Position numbers and translations under genes: made by a program | Notes under the pieces: generated by a model | Told to the model about the DNA's origin: nothing | What the model saw: the letters and a program-made list of their open reading frames with translations, nothing else | The model's database searches: none | Assembly (NCBI GenBank): GCA_036186865.1 | Contig: AP025056.1 | Coordinates: forward strand, 33,906,632-33,970,631 | Origin: Eustoma russellianum | Taxonomy: Eukaryota; Streptophyta; Magnoliopsida; Gentianales; Gentianaceae | Direction: 5' to 3' | Length of the DNA stretch: 64,000 bases | Shown: positions 11,553-25,217 of the stretch, piece by piece | Position numbering within the stretch: position 1 is the stretch's first letter | Layout of the letters: each line of letters opens with the position of its first letter

Positions 11553-12048
11553 TATATATATATTCAGATTTTTTGAAAAAGTCACATACACATATATTCC
11601 AACGTACTACCGACACGTTATATATTTTACGCACGTACGTTAACGTCACACCACTATACTTAACTCATATCTATGAGTATATTCAGGTCTTATATCGTAT
11701 GATATAAGTTATGGTGATGACAAATTTATTACGACACGTTAAAGGGTTCAAAACCGAAAATTGTCGTATCGGACGAATACCGAAACTTCGCCAACGTGTC
11801 ACGTACTTGCCATAAATAGATGGCCAGCCCCTACACTTCAAAAATGGCCACAAATTTCGTGGCTTACATGGTATGTGCAGACATAAAATCATTCCATGTT
11901 GGCACACACAAATCACCCTCAATTAAGGCCAAATTGTAGAGATTCCAATTTCAATTTTGACGCATGTTTTGGGCGTCACTTTAAGATCAGCCTAAGTGCT
12001 TAATATTAAAATTTAACTTATGTATATTATGTGTAACATAATATATAT
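11141..12048 (+). repeat. Level 4 5' LTR, first piece
   Basis: Collinear with 43095-43960 of the 3' LTR. It includes a TA-rich microsatellite (about 11503-11545) that is much longer than the corresponding tract at about 43459-43476. It ends at the TATAT target of the next insertion. Confidence 0.92.
11503..11545. repeat. (TA)n microsatellite
   Basis: An almost pure TA run followed by CACACACA. The 3' LTR of the same element has a shorter run at the same place, so it changed length after insertion. Confidence 0.95.
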
Positions 12049-12933
12049 TGTAGCGCCCTGCACCCCGGCCCAGCCGGATACGGTGCGCCCGCCGTACTTC
12101 AGTACGGAGAGTATCAGGCGTCAGTCCATATCGTCACAAAGTCCAGAATAAAATATGTGGACTTTCATGCTTACACGGCAACAAGTAAGCAAAACCGAGG
12201 CAGCATAAAAACTTTTAAAATAAGAACGTCTACGCAACATCATTAGTTTTACAACCCGATCATAAAGTACGGAAATTCCAAAAGTAATTTTTTCCATCAC
12301 AAATTCATAAAAAGATCATCGATCTCAATCATTTCGTCAAATCTCCTAAGTCGTCCACCTCTCGCGCTTCTACGGGTAAGGCACCCTAGGTTGATCTTCG
12401 ATCCATTCAACTTTATTTTCTGCGGGTTCTGGGAGGAAAAATAAGGGGTGAGTGACAACGTCACCAGCAAGTATACCATAAATAATCATGCATTAAATGG
12501 AAAGTACACACAAGAATCAAATCCCCCAAAATTTGGACTTTTTCCATCATACCTACCTTTCCATTCAAATGCCACCACGGTAACAGAATCATCACTTAGT
12601 CGCAAAGGAAATAAGATCGTAGCTTACGTAACAACAGTAATAAGATCGTAACTTAGGTAACGAAGGGTAAGAAGATCATAACCTAAGTATTCTTACATCT
12701 AGCATTTGGCTAGCATCTCATCCCTTCAGTCAATAGCCGCTAAGGCAATAAAATCATAACTTAGTCATAAAGCAAGTAATAACACAGCTCAGTGCAAATA
12801 GACTCAACATCATGCTCATGACCATATGCAATGCGTATGAATATGCAAATGTAGTGCATAATGAAACCGTGAAAATCTTTTCCTTTCGTTCTTTCTTTCA
12901 AAACATCATCGTCAAGGAAACAAGAGAGTATTC

Positions 12934-13116
12934 AGATCTATTCTCCCGGATCTGAGGCGGTCACTTATTTCTCTTCGAATCTATTATTCCCGGATTCGGA
13001 GCGGTCACGTCATCACTTATCAGGTCTATTCTCTCCGGGCCTGAACGGTCAATATCAGGTCTATTCTCTCCAGGCCTGAACGGTCCATACCATCAGATCA
13101 GTTAACCTCGGATCTG
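12934..13116. repeat. Array of five covarying 22-23 nt hairpins in gypsy LTR
   Basis: Stems are CAGATC/GATCTG (12934-12955), CGAATC/GATTCG (12976-12998), CAGGTC/GGCCTG (13021-13043 and 13056-13078, one G-T pair) and CAGATC/GATCTG (13094-13116). The first four share a TATT(C/A)TYYC-type loop; the fifth loop differs. The unit is followed by CGGTC. The same array occurs at about 19719-19900 and, in the opposite orientation, at 32591-32789 and about 41723-41920. Confidence 0.85.
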
Positions 13117-15364
13117 GAACGGGTCCTTACTGGCCAGAAAACACACGGTACCGGTGGAAAGCGTTCTTTTTTAAAAAACAAAACAGAATCTTTTATGTAA
13201 AAACGCTTTTTCATCTTTCTTTCTCATAAAATTAGTTCCATAAATCATGTGAATAACGATGATGCAATGTATGACATGTACTATGCAATCCATGACATGA
13301 TGCGTTACATATACACATACGTACAACTTATTCTTTAGGCTGGAAAAATTTCCAGAATTATCGTTCCATATGCACGGCCTCAAAACCTCGTGTTTTAGGT
13401 CCATTATCATGAGTTCTGGTCATACATATGCATAAGAGTGTCTTTTTTATTCTTAATAAAATTTTCGTGACGAGACGTGTATGACACTTAATTTATTCAA
13501 TTACGAAATAGGGTGCTGCTGAATTTCAGCAGTGCAGTGTCCTTTCTTTTACCTTTCCTATAAGCCCATTAAGCTTCATTTAATTTGGGCCAACCTTGGA
13601 AAAATGCTGTAGACATACCAAAAATCAATTATCATAAGCTCAAACTATATAATTAAGTCTATGCCCACCAAAACAAAGCCCCACAGCAAATTCCTCAATT
13701 CTGCCCAAAATTCTAGATTAGTAACGCCAACTTAACTCTGGTGATTACCCCTTAAAATAATCATTCTATGTTAAGTGGTTGACATAAAAACACTCACATA
13801 TGTCTTAAGTAATTGTCATAAAAGTTTCGCGGAATTATAATATCGTTAAAGGGGTCATTTATTCTTTTTTCCCAAGACGGGTACATGCTGAATTCTGGAA
13901 TGGCCAATTTTACTAAGAATTTTATTGTGACCAAACCGTAAGTCCTTTTTCAAAAATTCCAACTCTTAAACTTAGAAAACACATAGGGATAACATCCTGT
14001 CAAAAATTAGCCCAATTTCGTATTTCTAAGGCCCATTTTTGGGTCAATCATTGTGTCACATAAAATCTGTTCAGTCCAGTAATTCCAGCTGGACCAGTTT
14101 TACTAGAAATTTCGTTAAAAATAATCCACAACTTCTTTTACAAACATTCCAACTCACACGTTTCATAAACACATAAGGCTATCATCGTATTAAAAATTAG
14201 CCAATTTTGACCCTCTTAAGGTTCGTTTTTAGGTCATACAACATGCCACATAAAACTGTCCAGCTCCAGTAATTCTGTCCGACCAGTTGCCACTAAAAAT
14301 TTCATTAAGGACAAACCACATCTCCTTTTATCAAAATTCCAACTCACACATTTAATAAACATATGAGGGTATCATCACACCAAAAATTAGCCAATTTGAA
14401 CACTCCTAAGGTTCGTTTTCAGGTCACACAATCAGCTACACAAATCTGTGCAGCTCCAGTAGTTCCAGCACTTCTTCACCTTTTATGGTTCAAGCATTTC
14501 CAATCAACTTCATTCTTTAAAGTGACTTAATAACCCTCAAATACACACTTCAACATAATCTTTACAAGCCTCATAACATGCTTTAAACCATAGATAAAAT
14601 GTACATGAGTCATATCAAAACAGTCACAACACATTCATATAACAAATCATTCATTCATGCCATCACTTTTCTTATAACAACTAGTCTTCATGTCTTGTAC
14701 TTAGACTCTTCAAATAGGATTCATAGCTTAAAAATGGCTAGAAATTCAAGTATATACTTCACAAATAAGTCAAGAACATTTATAGTGTACTTGCCTTATT
14801 CAACCTTAGAGCTTTCTTCTAGCTTGAGCCTTGTTTGGGATAGAGTGAAGTCTTCCTCCAACTTCATCATAGCCCACGTCTTTGGAAGAAGAAATAGAAG
14901 GAACATTAGCTATTATCTTAAGTGAAAACACAACTAGAGTGAGGCTATGATTCTCTTACCAAAATGAAACTTGAATGGAGCTAGCAATGAATCCTCCCAC
15001 CAAGAAGTTAGCTTCTCTTAGTATCTTGTAAAATCTTCATCTAGTGACCATCCTTGGAGTCACGGTTTTGGCATGGAATAAGAGATACCATGTGAGTTTT
15101 GTCATTTGCAATGTGGAAATTACTTAGGATATTCAACATGCAACTTACCTAGAGGATTCTTGAGGCTTGAAGATCTTGAACTTCTTGGCTCAACTAGCCG
15201 TGTACCTTAATGGGAAAGTAGGGAAGTCTCTTGCTCCTTGTGAATACTTGAAGGAGAGTGTTCTAAAACTTCTTGGGAGAGAAATTTCTTCCCTAGGCTA
15301 AAATGGCTTAGCCGTGGGGTGCAAAGGGGAAGAGGAAGATTACATTGGCATAGTTAAGTTAATT

Positions 15365-15600
15365 AACCCAAGTTGCTTTGGCTAAGCAAGGTTACTTTAA
15401 TGCTAAATTTGGTTAATTTTATCCAACTAGAGTTACTTTATAATTAACCCAAGTTACTTTAACTAATCAAGGTTACTTTAATGCTAAACTTGGCTTACTT
15501 TATCCAACTATAGTTACTTTATAATTAACCCAAGTTACTTTAGCTAATCAAGGTTACTTTAATGCTAGACTTAGGTTACTTTACCCTTGTGGTTAACCTA
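15365..15600. repeat. 81-bp tandem repeat rich in GTTACTTTA
   Basis: Nearly three units with an 81-base period, each containing several GTTACTTTA or AAGTAAC sub-repeats. The equivalent array in the other LTR is at about 22135-22370. The related chromovirus 29540-42726 has a shorter 20-base version near 30120-30240 and 39255-39360. Confidence 0.85.
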
Positions 15601-16204
15601 AAGTAAGTTTTGAAATGCATCTTGGTTACCCCATGGTGGGAAAACCGGCGGTTAGGCCTTGGGTGACCCCTTACCATGCTTAATTTTTCTTAAATGAAAA
15701 GTTATGTGGGTAGTTGTCCCCTAATTAATTAATAATTTCCCCTTTTTCTCTTTCTAGAATTTAACTAAGAAGAATTATGATCCTCCTTATACTCCTAGGG
15801 CCGAACTTTGTGGGGGTTGGGGGAAATGGCCTCTCATCACTTAAGTTGTTTAATTGCTATTTGGGCTTATTTAGAGAAGCCCCTTATGACTAGCTTTATT
15901 TTAATTTGAGAAATCTTCTAAGGCCCTCTTTATGCCTTGTGGCCGAATTTCCTTGAGCCATTGGGGGTGAATTGACCACCTCACATAGTCCATAATTCAT
16001 ACTTGAATTATTGTAATCTTTGTTCTATCAAAGTAAAATAAAAATAGTCATAATAAAACTTAGTAAAAATGTACTGGAAGGATGCGAATTATATTAATTC
16101 GCTTATACAAGTCTCAATTACCACATGATTTTCCGTGGGGTACAACATTCTACCCCCCTTAACATAAGTTTCGTCCTGAAACTTCCGAGACTAGTCAAAA
16201 GGAT

Positions 16205-16345
16205 GGGGTATTTACTCCTCATGTCTTCCTCCGTTTTCCCATGTGGCTTCTTCTCCAGAATGGTACTTCCACTGAACCTTTACCATAGGTATGGATCTCT
16301 TTCTCAACTTCTTTTCTTTCGACTCAACGATCTTCAGGGCTCCAT
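16205..16345 (-). pseudogene. Chromodomain remnant of level 5a
   Basis: On the minus strand a frame reads LRKRSIPMVKVQWKYHSGEEATWE, the typical C-terminal chromodomain wording of Tekay/Del integrases, close to the chromodomain at 38442-38627. The frame breaks after ATWE. This places the element among chromoviruses. Confidence 0.8.
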
Positions 16346-17220
16346 TCATACCTTTAGGTAACTAAGATAGAATGAAGGGTCTATTTAGTTCCCTCAGAAC
16401 TGCTTCGTTCAACTCATCTTAGAGGTCTCATCAGAACTTATTCTAATTTTTTTAGAGGTGTTATCGTAACCTATCTCATATCTTAAGCACTTTCAATCTT
16501 GATACTACGCACTGATAATGGTATCCATTCCGGGTTAACATGATCATGAAATGCTTATAACTTTTCATAAAACCTGCAAGACCTGGAAGAGATCATTAAC
16601 TTTGGGACGTAGATCATTAGCTCTTTCCTGAAAACATCCTTTCTGTAAACATGTAACAGTCATCTTATGTATGAAACAGCATGCAACGACATCCGGAATA
16701 ATTCCCACAACGTACACATACCAAGCTTTTCTTAAGGTGTGTGCCGCATTTATCCGTCTCGCTGATCGACTTACTACGTAATAACTTTACTTTCGCAATC
16801 ATTTCATAAAATCGATCTAGAAGTTATGGTTTCTCCTTTGAAACTTATGTCCTATTTATGGCATTTCAAATAAATCCTTGTTTTTCTCTTTTGATACTTG
16901 AAAACGTGCACGTATCACTATTTGCTTGTTCATAAAACATTTGAAACCATCATCCTATACATACGAAATGAGAATATGCCAAATCGTAACGTCACTGCTG
17001 GAGTGTGTTAGATATTCTCAATTTATAAATTCCTGACCCAACATTATGTCTTATGGGATTCTCTATTCCGCCTCCCAAATGGTCATTATTTTAGATCTCT
17101 CCTGAATAGTCCCGTAACGCTTCATCATCTTGCCACATTTCTATGAATTCTTCCATAAGAAACACCAACATACAGGTTCTCTAGGCAATTTACCTGACTC
17201 CCAATCAATACACCACTTGT

Positions 17221-17380
17221 CAATTGCTTATCCAAAGCTGGTTAGATAGATCATTAATCCTAGGCAGAGGGTACTTATTCCTTATAGTGATCAGGTTGAG
17301 TTCTCTATGATCCACGCAAAGACGCGTGCCTCCATCCTTCTTCTTTACGAGTAACACGGGAGCACCCTTAGCAATACGTT
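17221..17380 (-). pseudogene. RT fragment of level 5a
   Basis: On the minus strand the frame gives GAPVLLVKKKDGG, RLCVDHRELNLITIRNKYPLP and RINDL.NQL, the N-terminal RT blocks of Ty3 elements. Directly after CAGCTT (17235-17240, reverse complement) homology to RT stops. The following bases (ATAAGCAATTGACAA) resemble the start of the candidate intron at the same place in the chromovirus 29540-42726. Confidence 0.8.
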
Positions 17381-18257
17381 GGGCGGATAAGTTTCTTCCT
17401 TGAAAGCTCCCGCAATTGTCCCTTTCAGTTTTTCTTTCAATTCAGCAGGCGTCCTTTGGTGAAGTGTCTTATAGACTTAGGGAACCCTTAATCATTATCC
17501 TATAATGGACCCTTAATCATCATCCTAGTCCAATCGCATAAAACATGATTTTCATAATCGTGACCTGCTTTTCATAGCTTGCCTAACATGGCACTTTCAT
17601 ATCGTGATGTCCTAACGTTTTCAAATTGGGCTATAGCACTCTTGATAAGAATAATAGCACACGACATGCTAATCGATTCCCTATATAGTCCATGCACAAC
17701 AAAATATGTACATGTGCTAACGGTGACGCATAATGGCAGAGACCCCGAGTTTCAATCACGGTGTTATACTCGGTCATACTACCACTAATAACCTCACTTA
17801 CTTCCTTATGGTCTACTCATCATAACTTAAAGAAAACTATCACAATCACTCATACTTGGTTAATAGGAAGTAGGTCATAGGTACTTCATATTTAACTCGT
17901 ACCTTGGTTGTTTCTTTGTTATCCGCATAAGGTAGCCTTATGCGGATACAGCTCCCCTTTCCTACTTCGTTACTTGGTACGCTCGTTGAGTCGTTTATTT
18001 CGTCCTTCTGTTCTCTTACCATGCCTTGACCAGCCGAGTTTTGATCTGGAGGTCTAAACCGAGCACCAATCTAATCACCTTAAACTTTTCATCTTCTATG
18101 ATCAAAGGAACATACCGACCCAAAGTAGCGAACCGTCGAGCGTACACTGAGATGGTGATGCCTAACTTGTCTTAATGAGTCAAATTCCTCAACCCTTCTC
18201 ATGACTAAGTCCTGAGAGAGGAAGAACTCACTAAACTCTTCTAGAAAATTCTGCCTA

Positions 18258-18539
18258 AGTTACCGGTCGGGGTAGTGGCTGGATACCAGTCCTCCGCCAC
18301 TGGCTGTCCTTATCGTTTAGAAACGGCCGGATAATCTGCGCCCTTATTTTATCCAGCACCCGTATCAGCAGGAAGCTGCCTTCAACTTCACTTAACCATC
18401 TTTCTGCCTTCTCTGAGCTAGATTCCCCGTCAAACTTCGGAATACGTACTCTTACTAACTGTCGATAGTAAAGCCTACTAATTCCTGGGGGTGACAGTGA
18501 TGATGTAATTTTACTGAATCGTGATGCCATCCGCACCAC
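18258..18539 (-). pseudogene. Gag fragment of level 5a
   Basis: A frame of about 94 residues with the Ty3 gag core: IPKFDGESSSEKAERWLSEVE and SQWRRTGIQPLPRP, matching blocks in the gag at 34147-34366. It lacks most of gag, including zinc knuckles. Confidence 0.8.
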
Positions 18540-18835
18540 AGGGCATCGGAGTCTTACTCAAGGTATAAATATTCAGCTTAAGCAACAAAATTTAATTCGT
18601 AATCCAAATAAGATCTTAAGGTCATGCAAGCAGGCATGATTACATTCTATAGATTGCCATCCACTAGGGCTTTATCATCAGGTCAAAACCCTAATTTTTC
18701 ACTCTATGTCTTCCTAGTCTAAGGTCAACTCTCATCTAGGATCATGACTTAAATCTAATATCAAACTTAGAGTTCTATAATCATAGCTTAATTGTATATT
18801 CTTCCCGGATCTAGAGCCTTAGCTCTGATACCACC

Positions 18836-21800
18836 TGTAGCGCCCCGCACCCCAGCCCAGCCGGATACGGTGCGTCCGCCGTACTTCACTACGGAGAGTA
18901 CCAGACGTCAGTCCATATCGTCACAAAGTCCAGAATAAAATATGTAGACTTTCATGCTTACACGGCAACAAGTAAGCAAAACCAAGACAGAATAAAAACT
19001 TTTAAAATAAGAACGTCTACGCAACCATCATTAGTTTTACAACCCGATCATAAAGTACGGAAATTCCAAAAGCAATTGTTTCCATCACAAATTCACAAAA
19101 AGATCATCGATCTCAATCATTTCGTCAAATCTCGTAAGTCATCCACCTCTCGCGCTTCTACGGGTAAGGCACCCTAGGTTCATCTTCGATCCATTCAACT
19201 TTATTTCCTGTGGGTTCTGGGAGGAAAAATAAGGGGTGAGTGACAACGTCACCAGCAAGTATACCATAAATAATCATGCATTAAATGGAAAGTACACACA
19301 AGAACCAAATCCTCCAAAATTTGGACTTTTTCCATCATACATACCTTTCCATTCAAATGCCACCACGGTAACAGAATCATCACTTAGTCGCAAAGGAAAT
19401 AAGATCGTAGCTTATGTAACAACAATAATAAGATCGTAACTTAGGTAACGAAGGGTAAGAAGATCATAACCTAAGTATTCTTACATCTAGCATTTGGCTA
19501 GCATCTCATCCCTTCAGTCAATAGCTGCTAAGGCAATAAAATCATAACTTAGTCATGAAGCAAGTAATAACACAGCTCAGTGCAAATAGACTCAACATCA
19601 TGCTCATGACCATATGCAATGCGTATGAATATGCAAATGTAGTGCATATGAAACCATGAAAATCTTTTCCTTTCGTTCTTTCTTTCAAAACATCATCGTC
19701 CAGGAAACAAGAGAGTATTCAGATCTATTCTCCCGGATCTGAGGCAGTCACTTATTTCTCTTCGAATCTATTATTCCCAGATTCGGAGCGGTCACGTCAT
19801 CACTTATCAGGTCTATTCTCTACGGGCCTGAACGGTCGATATCAGGTCTATTCTCTCCGGGCCTGAACAGTCCATACCACCAGATCAGTTAACCCCGGAT
19901 CTGGAACGGGTCCTTACAGGCCAGAAAACACACGGTACTGGTGGAAAGCGTTCTTTTTAAAAAAACAGAATCTTTTCTGTAAAAACGCTTTTTCATCTTC
20001 TTTCTCATAAAATCAGTTCCATAAATCATGTGAATGACGATGATGCAATGTATGACATATACAATGCAATCCATGACATGATGCGTTACATATACACATA
20101 CATACAACTTATTCTTTAGGCTGGAAAAATTTCCAGAATTATCGTTCCATATGCACGGCCTCAAAACCTCGTGTTTTAGGCCCATTATTATGAGTTCTGG
20201 TCATACATATGCATAAGAGTGTCTTTTCTATTCGTAATAAAATTTTCGTGACGAGACGTGTAAGACACTTAATTTATTTAATTACGAAATAGGATGCTGC
20301 TGAATTTCAGCAGTGCAGTGTCCTTTCTTTTACCTTTCCTGTAAGCCTATTAAGCTTCATTTAATTTGGGCCAACCTTGGAAAAATGCTGTAGACATACC
20401 AAAAATCAATGATCATAAGCCCAAACTATATAATTAAGTCTAAGCCCACCAAAACAAAGCCCCACAGCAAATTCCTCAATTCTGCCCAAAATTCCAGATT
20501 AGTAACGCCAACTTAACTTTGGTGATTACCCCTTAAAATAATCATTCTATGTTAAGTGGTTTACATAAAACACTCACATATGTCCTAAGTAATTGTCATA
20601 AAAGTTTCGTGGAATTATAATATCGTTAAAGGGGTCATTTATTCTTTTTTTCCAAGACGGGTACATGCTGAATTCTAGAATGACCAATTTTACTACGAAT
20701 TTTATTGTGACCAAACCGTAAGTCCTTTTTCAAACATTCCAACTCTCAAACTTAGGAAAGACATAGGGATAACATCCTGCCAAAAATCAGCCCAATTTCA
20801 TATTTCTAAGGTCCATTTTCGGGTCAATCATTATATCACATAAAATCTGTTCAGTCCAGTAATTCCAGCTCGACCAGTTTTACTAGAAATTCCGTTAAAA
20901 ATAATCCACTTCTTTTACAAACATTCCAACTCACACATTTCACAAACACATAAGGCTATCATCGTATTAAAAATTAGCCAATTTGCACACTCCTAAGGTT
21001 CGTTTTTAGGTCATACAACACGCCACATAAAACTGTCCAGCTCCAGTAATTCTCTCTGACGAGTTGCCACTAAAAATTTCATTAAGGACAAACCACATCT
21101 CCTTTTATCAAAATTCCAACTCACACATTTAATAAACATATGAGGATATCATCACACCAAAAATTAGAGAATTTGAACACTCCTAAGGTTCGTTTTCAGG
21201 TCACACAATCAGCTACACAAATCTGTCCAGCTCCAGTAGTTCCAGCACTTCTTCACCTTTTATGGTTCAAGCATTTCCAATCAACTTCATTCTTTAAAGT
21301 GACTTAATAACCTTCAAATACACACTTCAACATAATCTTTACAAGCCTCATAACATGCTTTAAACCATAGATAAACTGTACATGAGTCATATCAAAACAG
21401 TCACAACACATTCATATAACAAATCATTCATTCAAACTTTTCTTATAACAACTAGTTTTCATGTCTTGTACTTAGACTCTTCAACTAGGATTCATAGCTT
21501 AAAAATGGCTAGACATTCAAGTATATACTTCACAAATAAGTCAAGAACATTTATAGTGTACTTGCCTTATTCAATCTTAGAGCTTTCTTCTAGCTTGAGC
21601 TTGTTTGTGATAGAGTGAAGTCTTCCTCCAACTTCATCACAGCCCACGTCTTTGGAAGAAGAAATAGAAGGAACATTAGCTATTATCTTAAGTGAAAACA
21701 CAACTAGAGTGAGGCTATGATTCTCTTACCAAAATGAAACTTGAATGGAGCTAGCAATGAATCCTCCCACCAAGAAGTTAGCTTCTCTTAGTATCTTGTA

Positions 21801-22904
21801 AAATCTTCATCTAGTGACCATCCTTGGAGTCACGGTTTTGGCATGGAATAAGAGATACCATGTGAGTTTTGTCATTTGCAATGTGGAAATTACTTAGGAT
21901 ATTCAACATGCAACTTACCTAGAGGATTCTTGAGGCTTGAAAATCTTGAACTTCTTGGCTCAACTAGCCGTGTACCTTAATGGGAAAGTAGGGAAGTCTC
22001 ATGCTCCTTGTGAATTCTTGAAGGAGAGTGTTCTAAAATTTCTTGGGAGAGAAATTTCTTCCCTAGGCTAAAATGGCTTAGCCGTGGGCTGCAAAGGGGA
22101 AGAGGAAGATTACCTTGGCATAGTTAAGTTAATTAACCCAAGTTGCTTTGGCTAAGCAAGGTTACTTTAATGCTAAATTGGGTTACTTTTATCCAACTAT
22201 AGTTACTTTATAATTAACCCAAGTTACTTTAACTAGTCAAGGTTACTTTAATGCTAAACTTGGGTTACTTTATCCAACTATAGTTACTTTATAATTGACC
22301 CAAGTTACTTTAGCTAATCAAGGCTACTATAATGCTAAACTTGGGTTACTTTACCCTTGTGGTTAACCTAAAGTAAGTTTTGAAATGCATCTTGGTTACC
22401 CCATGGAGGGAAAACCGGCGGTTAGGCCTTGGGTGACCCCTTACCATGCTTAATTTTTCTTAAATGAAAAGTTATGTGGGTAGTTGTCCCCTAATTAATT
22501 AATAATTCCCCCTTTTTCTCTTTCTAGAATTTAACTAAGAAGAATTATGATCCTCCTTATACTCCTAGGGCCGAACTTTGTGGGGGTTGGGGGAAATGGC
22601 CTCTCATCACTTAAGTTGTTTAATTGCTATTTGGGCTTATTTAGAGAATCCCCTTATGACTAGCTTTATTTTAATTTGAGAAATCTTCTAAGGCCCTCTC
22701 TATGCCTTGTGGCCAAATTTCCTTGAGCCTTTGGGGGTGAACTAGCCACTTCACATAGTCCATAATTCATACTTGAATTATTGTAATCTTTGTTCTATCA
22801 AAGTAAAATAAAAGTAGTCATAGTAAAACTTAGTAAAAATGTACTGGAAGGATGCGCATTAATACAAGTCTCAAGTACCACATGATTTTCCGTGGGGTAC
22901 AACA
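18836..22904 (-). repeat. 5' LTR of level 5a chromovirus
   Basis: About 4.07 kb, near-identical in layout to 12049-16147. It carries the same hairpin array, palindrome and 81-base repeat. The primer site abuts it at 18822-18835. Confidence 0.92.
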
Positions 22905-24362
22905 TATATAACATGTGCAAAAAGTTAGAATTTAATTAGAGAAAAATCGGGTAATCGATAAACGTCGAAAGTTCGGTTTTCTACGTACATGACACATGGA
23001 ACATTTTTGGCATGGCATATAACATATATCTAGACATTTTTTTTACATATTTCATACATCTCAAAGTGTTCTAGAAAATTCAATTAAGGGCTGATTGGAA
23101 TATACCATGTGTGTATAATTAAATGTGCACTATTTTACAAAGGTTGCAAAAATAAAATTCAGCACATGTACAAAGCATGTCACACGCCTAAACCAGCTAT
23201 ATTGGAGCATATTTGGAGCTTTGGTGGCATCTTGATTGGCCAAGAATGAAGCATACTATGTTGGTGACATAAAAAAAGGAACTACAAAAGGTAACATTTC
23301 AAATCTTGTCACATTTGTGACACATGCTGAAAATTCAGCATGTGTAGTACATAGGCTGGCCGAATTTGTCAAGTAAATGAGCCATATTTTACTATCTTGA
23401 ATTATGTGAATTATTATGGAAGTATTTTGAATATATTATGGAATTAAAATGGTGATATCTTTGAATATCACACATGCTGAAAATTTCAGCATATGTGTAA
23501 TGTATGTTGGCCGAAATTTAGTCACTATTGGTGATCAAATTTTATTCCAAAAATGATAATAATGTCTTGTACTAAATGGTGATTGATTTCTTGGATTAAA
23601 TCAAAGTAAACTTGGCAATATTTTGAATGAAATGCAAGTGTTACACATGCTGAAATTTCAGCATGTGCAAGATGAGTTATGGCCGATTTTTTCAAGGCAA
23701 ATTGGAGTTATTTGCCTAGCTAATTATGTGTGATGATTATATGCTTTATGGAAATGATTTAATGGTTAATTGGAACATGTTTTTAAGGTTTAATCTCAGA
23801 TTTGTCTAGTCAAAAAGTGATGACAACATTCATCCAATCAATGAATGCCAAGTAATCAAGAGATTAATGATCATCCAATGGGGAGATGCCAAGTAAGCAA
23901 AGACATGTCACATTGATGCAATACACTCTTCCAAGGACTTAGAAAATAATTTTCAAGAGGAGGAGAATGCTACTAGGGGGCGGCCACCAATGTAAAAAGG
24001 AAAGAGGAGAGCAAGAAAAAAATAACACAAGTCTTACAAGCATACAAGATTGAAATTGATTTCTAGTCTCTCTTTCTACCTTTCTTTATTTTTTCTATCT
24101 AAAAGCCTATTGTACTCATATTCATATACTTGAATAGGCTTCATATAGACCACCACATATTCTTTTCATCATTTTAAAAGATTGATCAAAGTGTGATCAA
24201 TCTTACTTTGATCAATCTTGCACTTGCAAGGTGGTGGTGTTCGTGTGCATTGTATTCTCATACAAGGTGTGTAACTCCATCAACCCTGTGGTAAGGTGTT
24301 CTTTGTATTGTGTGATTAGTGCTAACCGAGGAAGGTGTCCTCGAAGACTGGAGTAGGTTGTT
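22905..24362 (+). repeat. Level 4 5' LTR, second piece
   Basis: Collinear with about 43960-45420 of the 3' LTR, starting at the second TATAT copy and ending at TTGTT, the target of level 5b. It carries three ACACATGCTGAAA-type palindromes (near 23318, 23470, 23643). Confidence 0.92.
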
Positions 24363-25217
24363 TGTTATGCCCCGCACCCTCCGTAGGTTAATCAAAAAGG
24401 CAAGGAAGAATTAAACGGATTTAATAATAGTCAACGGAAATAAATTCAACATTAAGTATGAGGATTAATTAGAAATTAATGAAGGATTGAATAGTAGAAT
24501 TAAATTGTGTTTAATTTTAGAATTAAATGATTAAGGTTTATCCTTTAAGATAAACAAGATAAAAGATATAATTTAGAAACATCAAATCTTACCCTATTCC
24601 CTATTAAACTAACAACGTCAGTTTTTCCTCCCCATTTATCAGAGAACGCATCCTCAGTCCCCTTAGGCGATTTTGAGACTTGCAGCCCTAGGAGAAGAAT
24701 CTCTCCAGAAAGCCATCCAATCTTCCTTCGTTCTTCAATCCGTTCTCGAGTAATCAAAGGCAAGTAATCATCTTATAAGTTCCTACGTTTTGTGAAAGAA
24801 AACTGGCCTATTTTGTTATCAAATTGGATCACCATGCAGTAGTTTCGTTTTGTGATTATTTGTATATGATCTATGTGTTTTGGTTTCGAGATTTGGCCGA
24901 TGTATATGAAAAATCATTCGTTCTTGTTGTTGATTATGTGAAATCCTGCAAATCCCTCCCCCGTGAACCCTCCTTGTTGTGATTTCGTTGCTGCGTGGGT
25001 TTGAGGGAAAAGATGAGATTTTTGGGATTGATGAGGTTGGAGCAATTGCGTTCTAGGCTTGGATCTTGTTTGTCATGTGTATAGCGTTCAAATCTATAGT
25101 TTAAGCATGAATATTAGCAGAGGTTAGGCTTGGATTGATTGGGATGAAGTTTGGATACTTTGGTGTTTATGGTTCTGCTGCAGAAAACGCAGAGGAAATT
25201 TTGGGGAAACCGCTGAC

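Larger units (their letters stand above)
12049..16147 (-). repeat. 3' LTR of level 5a chromovirus
   Basis: About 4.1 kb and highly similar to 18836-22904 along its whole length. It contains a hairpin array (12934-13116), a CTGCTGAATTTCAGCAG palindrome near 13514-13530, and an 81-base tandem repeat (15365-15600). Short open frames here recur at the same places in the other LTR and are not genes. Confidence 0.92.
12049..22904 (-). mobile_element. Level 5a: minus-strand Tekay/Del-like chromovirus, decayed
   Basis: It starts TGTAGCGCCC and ends GGTACAACA, with the duplication TATAT at 12044-12048 and 22905-22909. LTRs of about 4.1 kb lie at 12049-16147 (3') and 18836-22904 (5'). The primer site is the reverse complement of GGTGGTATCAGAGC at 18822-18835, and the purine tract is the reverse complement of TTCTACCCCCCTT at 16148-16160. 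The internal region is only about 2.7 kb and holds broken gag, RT and chromodomain remnants, so it was shortened before or after insertion. Confidence 0.93.

Noticed and set aside
12934..13116. Possible CRISPR-like array of repeats and spacers
   Set aside because: Units are short hairpins of varying sequence within a plant LTR, present in both LTRs of the element; no cas genes and wrong genome type.
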